A stretch of DNA of 64,000 nt from a gamma proteobacterium symbiont of Stewartia floridana (GCA_003676145.1 NAUB01000024.1:248001-312000), one strand, 5' to 3'. Positions 38,735 through 49,660 are shown, counted from the stretch's first letter. Notes: generated from the letters alone by a model not told the origin. Made by a program: numbers and translations.

Positions 38735-39451
38735 TCAGAGTTTAAAATAATAGGGTTTTTCAAGACTTACCTCTCCGGTCAGTTCCCGGTTGATCGACTC
38801 GGTCTTGGCGAATGAGCCAGGATTGTAATGGTTGGGTGGGTGTTCGGTTTTCAGCCAACCCATTTTCTGATAAGTGTTGGCCACCATCTGGGCACAGAAT
38901 GAGTTCAACATACCGCTATCGATATCCACCTGCCCCTCTATCCAGTGGAGGAACTCCTGTTTGGTCGGAGGAAACGGGGTACCGTCATATTCATACATCA
39001 CCGACCAGAGTCGTTTTTCATCAATCTCCACACCCTGCAGCCCGGCAAAGGCAAAACGGTATTTTGAACCGTCCGGTGATGGGTAGTATTTATCCAGATT
39101 GGCCAGATAGTCTCTGAGCACCAGCAGATGGGTTCCCGGATGATCCGGGTCCGACTCCTTGTCGATCTGATCCGCCATCTTGTCCACCGTATCGGCAGTC
39201 CACAGATAGAGTTGGGGATCGTCATGAAAACGGACAATCATCGCCGAATGGCTGAAATCGGTGTGGTCCACCTCTTCGATCAAACGGCTTTCAGCGGCCG
39301 TTCCGCTGCACAGCAGGACAGACCCACAGGTAATTGCCGGACTCACTTCATCCAGCGTTTTGAGTGTTGCCGGATCGTAACTTTCCGGCTGTTTATGCAA
39401 CTTGACCGCAACCTCTTCCGCGGTGTCCAACAGATCTTTCATTATCGCCAT
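38735..39451 (-). CDS. Permuted papain-like (NlpC/P60-type) protein
   Basis: 238 residues from ATG 39451, chosen for AAGGAG six bases upstream. The order His first, Cys later marks the circularly permuted group: H68 in TDFSHSAMIV and C186 in NSFCAQMVANTY, as in YaeF/YiiX-like enzymes. Such proteins cleave amide or acyl bonds, often linked to lipids. No signal peptide. The class 3 lipase gene lies upstream on the same strand, 274 bases away. Confidence 0.7.
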   Translation of the reverse strand: MAIMKDLLDTAEEVAVKLHKQPESYDPATLKTLDEVSPAITCGSVLLCSGTAAESRLIEEVDHTDFSHSAMIVRFHDDPQLYLWTADTVDKMADQIDKESDPDHPGTHLLVLRDYLANLDKYYPSPDGSKYRFAFAGLQGVEIDEKRLWSVMYEYDGTPFPPTKQEFLHWIEGQVDIDSGMLNSFCAQMVANTYQKMGWLKTEHPPNHYNPGSFAKTESINRELTGEVSLEKPYYFKL

Positions 39452-39725
39452 ATCAAGCTCCTTTGGATTGCAAAAATGGCGGTGGTGAAACTCCCCTTGT
39501 CGGGGGCTCCTAGCCTCAGGCCATGTCAGCTTTACGGCCATAGGTCCGGATAGTTTAGGAAGGGTTTGACTATTTTTTGCCCCCACCGTCCCGATGCAGG
39601 GCGACAGTGAATCCCTCGGCGTCGAAGATAGTCGTGTGATACCGGAGCCTGTAGTCGGACGGGAGACGAACCGGGTCGGATTCAATCGGCCCACGGCATG
39701 GCAGATCAGATCGGGTCTGCTCTGC

Positions 39726-40643
39726 TCAGTGATCCTCCTGTGCCGACAGCTCAGAACAGATCGTGAGACGCTCCGCAACCTGTAGCCGCTTGTTGTTGCA
39801 GCTCCCGACACCGCTACGCGTGGCACAGCGGATCACCGCCTGGTAGTTGTCACTAGAATGGGCAACCTTGAGATCCATCTTGCCGAGGATGTCCGTGGCG
39901 TGAAAGGCGATCAGATAAGCGGAAGGATGGTGCCTGAAACCCAGCTCGGTCGGTGGCAGATGGGGAACTGCATCATGCACGTTCACCACGCGCAGGGTTG
40001 GATGGTGAGAGTGTGCACCATAGAACTCGACAAACGCCTTGTTACCCACCCGGGGCGATGCAAAGTTGATGTTCTCAGCACTGATCTCCGGTCTGGAGAG
40101 CGCCAGATCGAGAGTAAACAGCTGACAGAGTGCTCCACCCAGACTGTGCCCTGTTATATAGATCTCACTGGGCTTTTGGGATGAGTGCTGATATTGATCG
40201 ACCAAGGCAAACAGCTGAGTCTGCATCGCAGCGACAGATCCATTCCCGCTTCTGTAGATATCGTTGAAACCCGACTCCACCCGGACCTGATCGGGTACCG
40301 GAGCATCCGACTCAAAGGGGACAAAAGCCTGTGGCTCCACCCCGCAGTCATCGAGCATGTCGAGTGCGCTGTCGGTACCGCGGAAGGCAAAAACATATCG
40401 CCAGGGAGCGGATCGGGAACGAAACACCACACCATAGGTTTCAACGGTCTTCTCACGCCCGAACAGAGAATCCACACCACTCCAGGAATCGATCAGCTCG
40501 AAACCCGCTGGCGCGGTTACCTTGTCCACTGCACACTGGGCGATCTGAGTTTCCGATAAGGCGTTATAGGCCTGGATACTGCATTCGATCAGAAGCTCAA
40601 TACGTTCAGCATTCAACTTACGGATGTCGTTTTCAGAAGCCAT
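39726..40643 (-). CDS. Class 3 lipase-like hydrolase
   Basis: 305 residues from ATG 40643 with AAGGT eight bases before it. The triad is readable: Ser in ITGHSLGGALCQLF, Asp in VVNVHDAVPHLP and His in KVAHSSDNYQAV. FAFRGTDS corresponds to the lid-side strand. No signal peptide is seen, so it is cytoplasmic unless exported by another route. Pairing with a permuted papain-like protein suggests a lipid-linked job. Confidence 0.82.
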   Translation of the reverse strand: MASENDIRKLNAERIELLIECSIQAYNALSETQIAQCAVDKVTAPAGFELIDSWSGVDSLFGREKTVETYGVVFRSRSAPWRYVFAFRGTDSALDMLDDCGVEPQAFVPFESDAPVPDQVRVESGFNDIYRSGNGSVAAMQTQLFALVDQYQHSSQKPSEIYITGHSLGGALCQLFTLDLALSRPEISAENINFASPRVGNKAFVEFYGAHSHHPTLRVVNVHDAVPHLPPTELGFRHHPSAYLIAFHATDILGKMDLKVAHSSDNYQAVIRCATRSGVGSCNNKRLQVAERLTICSELSAQEDH

Positions 40644-40959
40644 TGCATTACCTTGCACAGTGCCTGTTACGAATTAAGAAACGCAGAGCCTCTGATGAAT
40701 CGATCAATCCACCATTCACCGGGATGTGTAAAAGTGAATGAAGTCAGAAGTTGCGTAAACCTGGATTGCCCAAACAAAACTGGCAATCCGGTATAGAGCG
40801 ACCAGGATATTAAACGGCAGCCCATCCATTTCATTGAGTCACGTTCACTCTGCAACCAATGGAAAGGCGCACCCTAGGGGAAATCAAACGGCTTTTTGTT
40901 TATCCGGTGGCTGAACCTGAAGCAACCGGTTACCCGGTCCAAAGGCTGGCCAATTGCAC
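40644..40959. other. Intergenic region, nothing recognised
   Basis: About 316 bases between the epmA stop and the lipase start, both on the minus strand. I see no gene and no clear terminator; an ACCGGTT/ACCCGGT near-repeat at 40925-40940 is the only structure. Confidence 0.4.
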
Positions 40960-41940
40960 TCAGGCCCGGTCAAGATCGAAACTGATCACATCCCGGATGT
41001 TGTCACTTCCCGTCAACACCATCATCAATCGATCGACACCCAGTGCCACCCCGGCACAGGCAGGCAGACCCTGCTCAAGCGCCTGCAGCAACCACTCATC
41101 CATGGGAACAGCTGGCCGCCCCGCTTCAAAGCGCTGGTTATTATCCTTTTCGAAGCGACGCTGCTGCTCTGCAGAATCATCCAATTCATGAAAACCATTG
41201 GCAATCTCAACACCTGAGATGTAGAGCTCAAAGCGTTCCGCCACGGCGGGTGAATCGCCACTGACTCTTGCCAATGCCGCTTGACTGGCCGGGTAGTCAT
41301 AGAGAAAGGTCATCTTCTGCTGACCCAGGCCAGGTTCGATCAGATGGCTCAGCAACAGATTGAGCCAGCCATCCCGATCGAGTACCAGATCCTCGATACC
41401 GGGCAGACCGTGATCGATGGCCGCTGCTCTCAACTGTTCGATGGTGGCGTTGTGAGGATCCACCTTCAGGTTTTGCTGGAAGGCTTCTGCATAGCTCAAG
41501 CGCTCCACAGGAAGTACCTCATCACTGAGCAGGTTGACCAGCTCAGCCACCTCCTGCATCAGTTTATGGTGGTCAAATCCGGGGCGATACCACTCCAGCA
41601 GTGTGAACTCGGGATTGTGTCGATCACCCAACTCCCCTTCCCGGAAGACTTTGCAGATCTGATAGATCGGCCCACTGTCGGCACACAGCAGACGCTTCAT
41701 CGGAAACTCTGGAGAGGTTTGCAGGTAGAGGGGAAGGCCTTGTGCGGCTTGCGGTCCGGTGTAGCGGGTCTTGAAACTGTCGATGGCCGGATCGGTGGCG
41801 GCGAAACGGGAACAGACCGGGGTCTCGACCTCGAGCACCCCGGCCCGCCAGAAAAACTCTCGGATCTCCCGCAGTAATCTTGCCCGGCGACGCATCATGC
41901 CAAGGGAGGCTGACGGTCGCCATTGATCCAATTGGCTCAT
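40960..41940 (-). CDS. epmA: EF-P lysine ligase
   Basis: 326 residues, a class II lysyl-tRNA-synthetase-like protein without an anticodon domain. EpmA attaches (R)-beta-lysine to EF-P. Visible: VETPVCSRFAATDPAIDSF, motif 2 FREGELGDRHNPEFTLLEWYR and motif 3 GVALGVDRLMMVL. It lies 20 bases after efp on the same strand, completing the EF-P maturation set with epmB. Confidence 0.95.
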   Translation of the reverse strand: MSQLDQWRPSASLGMMRRRARLLREIREFFWRAGVLEVETPVCSRFAATDPAIDSFKTRYTGPQAAQGLPLYLQTSPEFPMKRLLCADSGPIYQICKVFREGELGDRHNPEFTLLEWYRPGFDHHKLMQEVAELVNLLSDEVLPVERLSYAEAFQQNLKVDPHNATIEQLRAAAIDHGLPGIEDLVLDRDGWLNLLLSHLIEPGLGQQKMTFLYDYPASQAALARVSGDSPAVAERFELYISGVEIANGFHELDDSAEQQRRFEKDNNQRFEAGRPAVPMDEWLLQALEQGLPACAGVALGVDRLMMVLTGSDNIRDVISFDLDRA

Positions 41941-41960
41941 GGCAGGAAGTTCAGATCGAC

Positions 41961-42533
41961 CTACTCATCCTTGGCTCGGGAGACATACTCGCCGGTGCGG
42001 GTATCCACCTTGATCGACTCGCCAATCTGCACGAACAGGGGTACCCGAACCACAGCACCGGTCTCCAGTGTGGCCGGCTTACCGCCACTGCCAGAGGTAT
42101 CGCCTTTCAGCCCCGGGTCGGTGTCTGAAACGCTCAGTACCACGAACTTTGGTGGCTCGACGATGATCGGTGTGCCATTCCACAGGGTCACCATGCAGAG
42201 ATCCTGCTCCTTCAGCCATTTGGAGCTTTCGCTCACGGCAGCGCTGTCTGCGCTCACCTGCTCGAAGCTCTCCGGATCCATGAAGTACCAGAACTCGCCA
42301 TCGTTGTAGAGATACTGCATGTCGGTCTCATGCACATCGGCGCCTTCCACGGATTCACCCGATTTGAAGGTCTTTTCCAGAACCCGGCCAGTCTTCAGAT
42401 TGCGAATCTTGACCCGATTGAAAGCCTGCCCTTTGCCAGGCTTGACGAATTCGTTTTCAATAATAGAGCAGGGGTCGCCATCCAGCATGATTTTCAGACC
42501 ACCCTTAAACTCATTGGTGCTATAGCTAGCCAT
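41961..42533 (-). CDS. efp: Elongation factor P
   Basis: 190 residues from ATG 42533 with GAGGA upstream. EF-P rescues ribosomes stalled at proline runs. The modified lysine is in [13 protein letters not shown]; three beta-barrel domains follow, ending with RTGEYVSRA. Its start codon overlaps that of epmB on the other strand. Confidence 0.97.
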   Translation of the reverse strand: MASYSTNEFKGGLKIMLDGDPCSIIENEFVKPGKGQAFNRVKIRNLKTGRVLEKTFKSGESVEGADVHETDMQYLYNDGEFWYFMDPESFEQVSADSAAVSESSKWLKEQDLCMVTLWNGTPIIVEPPKFVVLSVSDTDPGLKGDTSGSGGKPATLETGAVVRVPLFVQIGESIKVDTRTGEYVSRAKDE

Positions 42534-43572
42534 GTCATCCTCACGAAACATTTCAATTGCGGCGCACATCATACCTGAGACGGGGCCCGGTGTGCAGTTA
42601 CCCGCCTGGCAAACAGCGCTGGCGGAGGCATTCAATGAGCCACACAGCCTGCTCAGCTATCTGCAACTCAAGCCGGAGAACATGGCCGAGCGCCAGCTCG
42701 CACAGCACCAGTTCAGCCTCAAGGTGCCACGGCACTACGCCGATCTGATGGTCAAAGGGGATCCCCACGACCCACTCCTTCGCCAGATACTGCCCTGCGG
42801 TGAAGAGCTGGTCGACAGACCAGGCTTCATCGACGATCCGGTGGGGGATCTGCTGGCCAAGCAGCAAGCGGGGCTGTTACACAAATACCAGGGTCGGGTA
42901 CTGATCCTCACCACCGGAGCCTGTGGGGTACACTGCCGCTACTGTTTCCGGCGCCACTATCCCTATCAGAATGGCACCGCCACCCCGGCCCAGTGGCAGA
43001 GCATCCTCGACACCATCCGCAACCAACCCTCAATCCAGGAGGTGATCCTCAGCGGTGGCGATCCACTGATGATCCATGACCCGCGACTGGCCAGGATGGT
43101 GGCAGAGCTGCAGGCCCTGCCACAACTGAAACGCCTGCGACTGCACAGCCGCCTGCCGGTGGTGCTACCGCAACGCATCACCCCGCAACTACTTGAGTTG
43201 CTGAGCAGCAACCGACTGCAGAGCGTCATGGTACTGCATACCAACCACCCCAATGAGCTTTCACCGGCACTGGCGGAGGCGTGTGAGAAAATGCGTACCG
43301 CCGGAATCACGCTGCTCAACCAGTCGGTACTGCTGAAGGGAGTGAATGACGATGCGGAAACTCTGGTCCGGCTCAGTGAAGGACTGTTTGAGATCGGTGT
43401 CCTGCCCTACTACCTGCATCTGCTCGACCGGGTCTCCGGATCAGGGCACTTCGAGGTTGAGCCCGACCGGATCGAATCCCTTAAAGGGCAACTGCTGCAA
43501 CAGCTGCCGGGGTACCTGGTGCCCAGGATGGTCCGGGAGATTGCCGGGGAGGCTTCAAAAACCCCCGTTTAA
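42532..43572 (+). CDS. epmB: EF-P lysine 2,3-aminomutase
   Basis: 346 residues, radical-SAM enzyme that turns alpha-lysine into beta-lysine for EpmA. The cluster motif is [25 protein letters not shown] and [13 protein letters not shown] are typical. The ATG used here overlaps the efp start on the opposite strand (CATG); homology with E. coli would also allow a start a few codons later, where no ATG exists. Confidence 0.95.
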   Translation: MSSSRNISIAAHIIPETGPGVQLPAWQTALAEAFNEPHSLLSYLQLKPENMAERQLAQHQFSLKVPRHYADLMVKGDPHDPLLRQILPCGEELVDRPGFIDDPVGDLLAKQQAGLLHKYQGRVLILTTGACGVHCRYCFRRHYPYQNGTATPAQWQSILDTIRNQPSIQEVILSGGDPLMIHDPRLARMVAELQALPQLKRLRLHSRLPVVLPQRITPQLLELLSSNRLQSVMVLHTNHPNELSPALAEACEKMRTAGITLLNQSVLLKGVNDDAETLVRLSEGLFEIGVLPYYLHLLDRVSGSGHFEVEPDRIESLKGQLLQQLPGYLVPRMVREIAGEASKTPV

Positions 43573-43640
43573 ACCGAATGCCAGTTAAGTTGAAACATTG
43601 ATGTCCAATTTTATTGGAGCAGTTTGGCCGACCTAAGAGT

Positions 43641-43733
43641 TTAACCGCAAATGAACGCTAATCACCGCAAATCTACGCAAAAAGTAGAGTTATTCGCGGC
43701 ATTTTGCGGTGATTAGCGTTCATTTGCGGTTAA
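43641..43733. repeat. Long palindromic repeat, copy B
   Basis: Perfect arms of about 31 bases: TTAACCGCAAATGAACGC continuing to CACCGCAAA, and the exact reverse complement ending GCGGTTAA. The interior has TATTCGCGGC, as in copy A at 23889. Its right end supplies the tsaD stop codon (43730-43732). Confidence 0.92.
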
Positions 43734-44773
43734 TCAGGTAAGGACAACCCTTTCAGCTCCTCCATCGGCCAACGAGGCGTAACCGAGAAACTCAATCCGT
43801 CATGCTCACCGGCCATCAACCGCTGACACCCGGCATAGGCGATCATCGCCCCATTGTCGGTGCAGAACTTCAGCCTGGGATAGTAGGCCGCCCCACCCTC
43901 CTTGGCCATCATCTCGCCAATCCGCTCCCGTAAGCGTTGATTGGCGCTGACACCACCTGCCATGATCAGGCGCTTGATGCCGGTCTCGCGCACCGCGCGC
44001 CGACACTTGATCGTCAAGGTATCCACCACCGCCTCTTCGAAAGCGCGGGCGATATCGGCCCGGGTCTGTTGTGAAATCGGCTCCCCCTCCGCTTTGGCCG
44101 CATCCTGCAGGGTGTTGAGGGCAAAGGTCTTCAGGCCACTGAAACTGAAATCGAGACCGGGTCGGTCGGTCATCGGGCGGGGAAAGCGATAGCGATCCGG
44201 ACTGCCCTGGGTCGCCAGTTTGGAGAGCTCGGGCCCACCCGGATAGGGCAGATCGAGCAGTTTTGCGGTTTTATCGAAGGCCTCGCCGGCCGCATCGTCC
44301 AAAGAATCCCCCATCAACCGGTAGTGGCCGACACCCTGCACCTCCACCAGCTGGGTGTGCCCTCCGGAGACCAGCATGGCGATGAAGGGAAACTCTGGAG
44401 GCTCTGCCTCCAGCATCGGCGCCAGCAGATGCCCTTCCATATGGTGTACGCCGATCGCCGGAACCCCCCATGACCAGGCCAGACTGCGCCCCACCGAAGC
44501 ACCGACCATCAGCGCTCCGACCAGCCCAGGGCCTGTGGTAAAGGCCACCCCATCCAGGCTCTCCGGGCCGATATCCGCATCTGCGAACAGCTGGCGGATC
44601 AACGGCAGCAGCTTCCGCACATGGTCCCGGGACGCCAGCTCCGGCACCACCCCACCATACTCCTGATGAATAGCAATCTGACTGTGCAGAGCCTCCGCCA
44701 ATAACCCCTGATCATGGTCGTATATAGCAACCCCGGTCTCGTCACAGGAGGTCTCAATACCTAAAATTCGCAT
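43730..44773 (-). CDS. tsaD: tRNA threonylcarbamoyladenosine transferase subunit
   Basis: 347 residues from ATG 44773 giving [14 protein letters not shown]. TsaD transfers the threonylcarbamoyl group to A37 of ANN-decoding tRNAs. Metal ligands HMEGH, ATP-site [10 protein letters not shown] and the [10 protein letters not shown] region are intact. The stop codon lies inside the palindromic repeat. The divergent gene rpsU starts 120 bases away, the usual order in gammaproteobacteria. Confidence 0.97.
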   Translation of the reverse strand: MRILGIETSCDETGVAIYDHDQGLLAEALHSQIAIHQEYGGVVPELASRDHVRKLLPLIRQLFADADIGPESLDGVAFTTGPGLVGALMVGASVGRSLAWSWGVPAIGVHHMEGHLLAPMLEAEPPEFPFIAMLVSGGHTQLVEVQGVGHYRLMGDSLDDAAGEAFDKTAKLLDLPYPGGPELSKLATQGSPDRYRFPRPMTDRPGLDFSFSGLKTFALNTLQDAAKAEGEPISQQTRADIARAFEEAVVDTLTIKCRRAVRETGIKRLIMAGGVSANQRLRERIGEMMAKEGGAAYYPRLKFCTDNGAMIAYAGCQRLMAGEHDGLSFSVTPRWPMEELKGLSLPD

Positions 44774-44892
44774 AGTGATGTGGATTTGAACCGATTTTTT
44801 TACGCCACACCTTTGCAAACTGGGGTGGCAATGAGTAGAATTCCCGCCTTTCGATTGTCGGCGAAGCTAAAAGTAGCGAGGATACAGCATAG

Positions 44893-45108
44893 ATGCCAAA
44901 CGTACACGTTAAAGAGAACGAACCATTTGAAGTTGCCATGCGCCGTTTCAAGCGCTCCTGCGAGAAGGCCGGTATTCTTGCCGAAGTCCGTCGCCGCGAG
45001 TTCTATGAAAAGCCCACCTGGGAACGCAAGCGCAAAGCCGCTGCAGCCGTAAAGCGCAACCTGAAGAAGGTCTCCCGCGAGAGCCGTCGGTTCGAACGTC
45101 AGTACTGA
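44893..45108 (+). CDS. rpsU: Ribosomal protein S21
   Basis: 71 residues, the normal length, highly basic, with [21 protein letters not shown] at the start. First gene of the macromolecular synthesis block rpsU-yqeY-dnaG-rpoD. Confidence 0.98.
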   Translation: MPNVHVKENEPFEVAMRRFKRSCEKAGILAEVRRREFYEKPTWERKRKAAAAVKRNLKKVSRESRRFERQY

Positions 45109-45143
45109 TCACTGATCCCGTCAGACCCTCACGGACTCCCTCC

Positions 45144-45587
45144 ATGTTGAAACAGCGCATCCAAGATGATGTCAAGACGGCCATGAAAGCCAAGGACAAG
45201 GAGCGTTTAGGCACCTTGAGGCTGATCACTGCGGCAATCAAACAACGTGAGGTCGACGAACGGGCAGAACTTGACGACAGTCAGGTTCTGGCCATCCTGG
45301 ACAAGATGATCAAACAGCGCCGGGATTCGGTGGAACAGTATGAGTCCGCCGGTCGCCAGGAGCTGGCAGACCAGGAAAAAAGCGAAATTGCCATCATCGA
45401 AGAGTACCTCCCTGCCGGTCTGAGTGACGAGGAAGTCGCCAGCATGATCGAAAGCGCCATTCAGGAAGTCGGTGCCGCCGGAATGCAGGACATGGGCAAG
45501 GTGATGGGCAAGCTCAAACCTCAGATGCAGGGGCGGGCCGACATGGGCAAGGTCAGCGGCCTGGTCAAACAAAAGCTGGCCGGATAA
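45144..45587 (+). CDS. GatB/YqeY domain protein
   Basis: 147 residues with the helical YqeY pattern (ALKAKDKERLGTLRLI-type start, VEQYESAGRQELADQEKSE, then GMGKVMGKLKPQ-like end). Related to the tail of GatB, a tRNA-dependent amidotransferase subunit, but its own role is unsettled. It stands between rpsU and dnaG as in many Proteobacteria. Confidence 0.92.
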   Translation: MLKQRIQDDVKTAMKAKDKERLGTLRLITAAIKQREVDERAELDDSQVLAILDKMIKQRRDSVEQYESAGRQELADQEKSEIAIIEEYLPAGLSDEEVASMIESAIQEVGAAGMQDMGKVMGKLKPQMQGRADMGKVSGLVKQKLAG

Positions 45588-45662
45588 CACCCCGCTGAAG
45601 CAGCGCTCTCGAGTTTCGGTTATCCTTGCTGTCAGGGCCTCCACTGTGGCCAACTGACAACT

Positions 45663-47417
45663 ATGGCAGGAAAGATCCCCACACACTTTATCGATCAGCT
45701 TCTCAATCGGGTTGACATCGTCGATGTCATCAACCGACGGGTAACGCTGAAAAAGGCTGGCAAGGAGTTCCAGGCCTGCTGCCCCTTTCATGATGAAAAA
45801 ACCCCCTCCTTCACCGTCAGCCCCAGTAAACAGTTCTACCACTGCTTCGGTTGCGGCGCCCACGGCTCGGCGATCGGCTTTCTCATGGAGTATGACAATC
45901 TGGGATTTGTCGAAGCAGTCGAAGAGCTGGCCCAGTCAGCCGGACTGGAAGTGCCCAGAGAGGGAGGAAATGAGCAGGGCCCCGACTTAAGGCCGCTCTA
46001 TGAGCTGATGGAAAAAACCGCCCGCTTCTATCAGCACCAGCTCAAGCACCATGCGGAGAGCCCGGCAGCGGTGGACTATCTGAAATCGAGGGGCATGAGC
46101 GGCCAGATCGCCGCCAGCTACGGGATCGGCTTCGCCCCGCCCGGCTGGGATAACCTGACCGGCACATTGGGCGGAGATAAAGCGAGCCTGGAGAGGCTCA
46201 ACAAGTGCGGCCTGCTGAGTGAGAGCAACGGCAAACAGTACGACCGCTTCAGAAACCGAATCATATTTCCGATCCGGGACCCACGCGGCAGAACCATCGG
46301 TTTTGGCGGCCGGGTGCTGGGAGACGACAAGCCCAAGTACCTGAACTCCCCTGAAACCCCCCTGTTTCACAAAGGCCGGGAACTCTACGGCCTCTACGAA
46401 GCCCGTCAGGCCAACCGGGAGATCAGCAACCTGCTGGTGGTGGAAGGCTATATGGATGTGGTGGCACTGGCGCAACACAACATCCAGAACGCCGTGGCAA
46501 CCCTGGGAACCGCCACAACTCACGAACATCTGGAGCTGATCTTTCGCAACTGCCCGGAAGTGATCTTCTGCTTCGATGGGGACCGGGCCGGTCGGGATGC
46601 GGCCTGGAAGGCACTCAACACCAGCCTGCCGCTGATGCGGGATGGCCGGGAAGTACGCTTTCTGTTTCTGCCCCAAGGCGAGGATCCGGATACCCAGGTA
46701 CGCCAAGAGGGCAGCGAGGCCTTCCAGCGGCGCATCGAAGCGGCCACGCCCCTTTCCGAGTTCCTTCTGCAGCACCTCTCATCCCAGGTGCACATGGAGA
46801 GTATCGACGGCCGCGCCAAACTGGCCCAGCTGGCCAAACCTCACCTGGAGAAGCTGCCAAAAGGGGTATTCCGGCAGATGATGTTCGAGCGGCTGGAAGA
46901 GCTGGTGGGCCTGAAAGCGGGACACCTGGACGACACACCAGCCACACCTCAACGGAAACCGGCAAGAGCGACGCCGAACAAGTCTCAGGCACCCACTCCG
47001 ATCCGCACCGCCATTGCACTTCTGCTCGACCATCCCCATCTCTATGAAGTGGCCGACGAGGTCTCCGCAGACTGGCAGGGTTGGGATAATCCGGGTATCA
47101 CAATTCTCAAGCAACTACTTGAAATTATTAGAACTCAACCTACGCTTAGTAAAGCAGCTCTGATCGAGCGCTGGCGGGACACAGACTACTTTGCCCATCT
47201 CAACAAACTGGCTCAGGCGAACTACCAATTTGACCTGCCAGGGATGGATCAGGCCACAGAGTTTCGTGATGCACTTCGCAGATTGAATGCGCAGTTTCAT
47301 AAGCAGAAACGCCCTCAATTGGGGAATATTCCGCCAAGTGAACTGTCTGAACAGCAGCTTGAAGAGATAAAACAGCGCTATCCGGGAAAGATACAACAGG
47401 ATGAAAGCAAATCGTAA
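45663..47417 (+). CDS. dnaG: DNA primase
   Basis: 584 residues. Zinc-binding CCPFHDEKTPSF ending in FHCFGC-like YHCFGCG, the RNA polymerase-like core and TOPRIM motifs LLVVEGYMDV and FCFDGDRAGRDAAWKAL are all intact; the C-terminal helicase-binding part is present. It primes Okazaki fragments. Followed by rpoD after 103 bases. Confidence 0.98.
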   Translation: MAGKIPTHFIDQLLNRVDIVDVINRRVTLKKAGKEFQACCPFHDEKTPSFTVSPSKQFYHCFGCGAHGSAIGFLMEYDNLGFVEAVEELAQSAGLEVPREGGNEQGPDLRPLYELMEKTARFYQHQLKHHAESPAAVDYLKSRGMSGQIAASYGIGFAPPGWDNLTGTLGGDKASLERLNKCGLLSESNGKQYDRFRNRIIFPIRDPRGRTIGFGGRVLGDDKPKYLNSPETPLFHKGRELYGLYEARQANREISNLLVVEGYMDVVALAQHNIQNAVATLGTATTHEHLELIFRNCPEVIFCFDGDRAGRDAAWKALNTSLPLMRDGREVRFLFLPQGEDPDTQVRQEGSEAFQRRIEAATPLSEFLLQHLSSQVHMESIDGRAKLAQLAKPHLEKLPKGVFRQMMFERLEELVGLKAGHLDDTPATPQRKPARATPNKSQAPTPIRTAIALLLDHPHLYEVADEVSADWQGWDNPGITILKQLLEIIRTQPTLSKAALIERWRDTDYFAHLNKLAQANYQFDLPGMDQATEFRDALRRLNAQFHKQKRPQLGNIPPSELSEQQLEEIKQRYPGKIQQDESKS

Positions 47418-47464
47418 CCCAGACCATCCCACCGAGTGACTAGTGCAACAATATGAAAATGTGC

Positions 47465-47470
47465 TAATAT
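47465..47470 (+). promoter_or_regulatory. Possible extended -10 of an internal rpoD promoter
   Basis: TGCTAATAT at 47462-47470 is a good extended -10 (TGn plus TAATAT) in the dnaG-rpoD gap, but the -35 region is poor. An internal heat- or growth-related promoter before rpoD is common in this operon. Confidence 0.4.
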
Positions 47471-47520
47471 GGCGAGTTCAGTCTCGGCATAACCAACCTC
47501 GTCTCACAACAAGGTAGAAG

Positions 47521-49368
47521 ATGAACCAGGAACAGCAGCAATCTCAATTGAAACAACTGATTGCAAAAGGTAAGGAACAGGGTTTCCTTACTTACGCGGA
47601 AGTTAATGATCACCTTCCTGAAGGCATCGTTGAGCCTGAACAGATCGAGGATATCATCAGGATGATCAATGACATGGGCATCACTGTCCATGAGTCCGCA
47701 CCTGACCTTGAAGACAACACCCTGAGTGATTCGGCCGTCACCACCGACGAGGACGCCGCTGAGGCCGCCGCGGCCGCTCTGGCCAGCGTAGACAGTGAAT
47801 TTGGTCGCACCACCGACCCGGTCCGCATGTACATGCGTGAGATGGGTACCGTGGAGCTGCTGACCCGTGAAGGCGAGCTGCGTATCGCCAAGCGCATTGA
47901 AGAGGGCCTGAATCAGGTCTCGGCCGCCCTGGCCACCTTCCCTCCCACGGTCGATCTGCTCTGCACCCAGCTGGAGAAGGTTGAAGAGGGTGAGGCCCGT
48001 CTGGCGGATATCACCAGCGGTTTCATCGATCCCAATGAGCCGGATGAGATCCCCACCCCGGTACAGCCCCAGGCCCTGAAAGAGGAAGCCAACGGGGACA
48101 ACCAGGCGAACAACGATGACGACGACTCCGAAGATGACGAACCGGAGAATACCGGTCCGGATCCGGAAGAGGTCGCCGCCAAGGCCAAAGAGCTGCGCAA
48201 GCGCTACAACGCCCTCTGCACCTCACTGAAAAAGAATGGCCGGGCCAACAGCAAAACCCAGAAAGCGGTGGATACCGTCTCCGAGACGTTCCTCGAATTC
48301 AAACTGGTACCCGCCACCTTCAATCTGTTGGTCGCCACCCTGAGAGACATCATCGAGCGTATCCGTAATCAGGAGCGCATCATCATGCATCTCTGCGTGG
48401 ACAAGGCGCGTATGCCGCGTAAAGAGTTCATCGCCTCCTTCCCGGACAATGAGACCAACCTGGAGTGGATCGAAGACCAGCTCAACAGCGGCAAATCCTA
48501 CGCGGACGCCCTGCAGGAGCACAAAGAAGAGATTCTGCGCACCCAGAAGCGCCTGGTTGCCATCGAAGCCGACTGCCAGCTGAGCATCGGTGAGGTCAAG
48601 GAGACCAACCGCAAGATGTCGATCGGTGAAGCGAAAGCCCGCCGCGCCAAGAAAGAGATGGTCGAAGCCAACCTTCGACTGGTGATCTCGATCGCCAAGA
48701 AGTACACCAACCGGGGCCTGCAGTTCCTCGACCTCATTCAGGAAGGTAACATCGGCCTGATGAAGGCGGTGGACAAGTTCGAATATCGTCGCGGCTACAA
48801 ATTCTCGACCTACGCCACCTGGTGGATCCGGCAGGCCATCACCCGCTCCATCGCGGACCAGGCCCGTACCATCCGTATCCCGGTCCACATGATCGAGACG
48901 ATCAACAAGCTGAACCGTATCTCCCGTCAGATGATCCAGGAGATGGGCCGCGAGGCCACCCCGGAAGAGCTGGCGGAGCGCATGGAGATGCCGGAAGACA
49001 AGATCCGCAAGGTACTCAAGATCGCCAAGGAGCCAATCTCCATGGAGACCCCCATCGGCGACGACGAAGACTCCCATCTTGGCGACTTCATCGAAGATTC
49101 CGGCGTGGTATCCCCGATCGAATCGGCCACTGCCGAGGGACTGGGAGAAGCCACCCAGAACATGCTCGCCGGTCTCACCAGCCGCGAAGCGAAAGTATTG
49201 CGCATGCGCTTCGGCATCGACATGAACACCGACCACACCCTGGAAGAGGTGGGCAAACAGTTCGACGTCACCCGTGAGCGTATCCGTCAGATCGAAGCCA
49301 AGGCGTTGCGCAAACTGCGCCACCCTTCCCGCTCCGACAGACTCCGCAGCTTCCTCGACAACGATTAA
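47521..49368 (+). CDS. rpoD: RNA polymerase sigma-70 factor
   Basis: 615 residues, primary sigma factor. Region 1.1, an acidic non-conserved insert ([12 protein letters not shown], near 200), region 2 ([40 protein letters not shown]) and region 4 helix-turn-helix ([20 protein letters not shown]) are complete. Confidence 0.98.
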   Translation: MNQEQQQSQLKQLIAKGKEQGFLTYAEVNDHLPEGIVEPEQIEDIIRMINDMGITVHESAPDLEDNTLSDSAVTTDEDAAEAAAAALASVDSEFGRTTDPVRMYMREMGTVELLTREGELRIAKRIEEGLNQVSAALATFPPTVDLLCTQLEKVEEGEARLADITSGFIDPNEPDEIPTPVQPQALKEEANGDNQANNDDDDSEDDEPENTGPDPEEVAAKAKELRKRYNALCTSLKKNGRANSKTQKAVDTVSETFLEFKLVPATFNLLVATLRDIIERIRNQERIIMHLCVDKARMPRKEFIASFPDNETNLEWIEDQLNSGKSYADALQEHKEEILRTQKRLVAIEADCQLSIGEVKETNRKMSIGEAKARRAKKEMVEANLRLVISIAKKYTNRGLQFLDLIQEGNIGLMKAVDKFEYRRGYKFSTYATWWIRQAITRSIADQARTIRIPVHMIETINKLNRISRQMIQEMGREATPEELAERMEMPEDKIRKVLKIAKEPISMETPIGDDEDSHLGDFIEDSGVVSPIESATAEGLGEATQNMLAGLTSREAKVLRMRFGIDMNTDHTLEEVGKQFDVTRERIRQIEAKALRKLRHPSRSDRLRSFLDND

Positions 49369-49441
49369 ACCCGGATTGGAGATAGGTAACATCACCAGCT
49401 ATACCGGCGGTGATACGATCTGTTAGAATCCTGCCGTTTTC

Positions 49442-49518
<77 letters not shown>

Positions 49519-49660
49519 AGTAAATTCAATAACTTAGATCATTTTCAAACTTTCTAAATATTAGCTCGGTGCACATCTGGTGCACATTTCAATTTTGTTA
49601 TTCTTCATTTGATGGCTTATTTCACATATGCGCTCAAAGAAAGAAATCCACTGAAAACTC

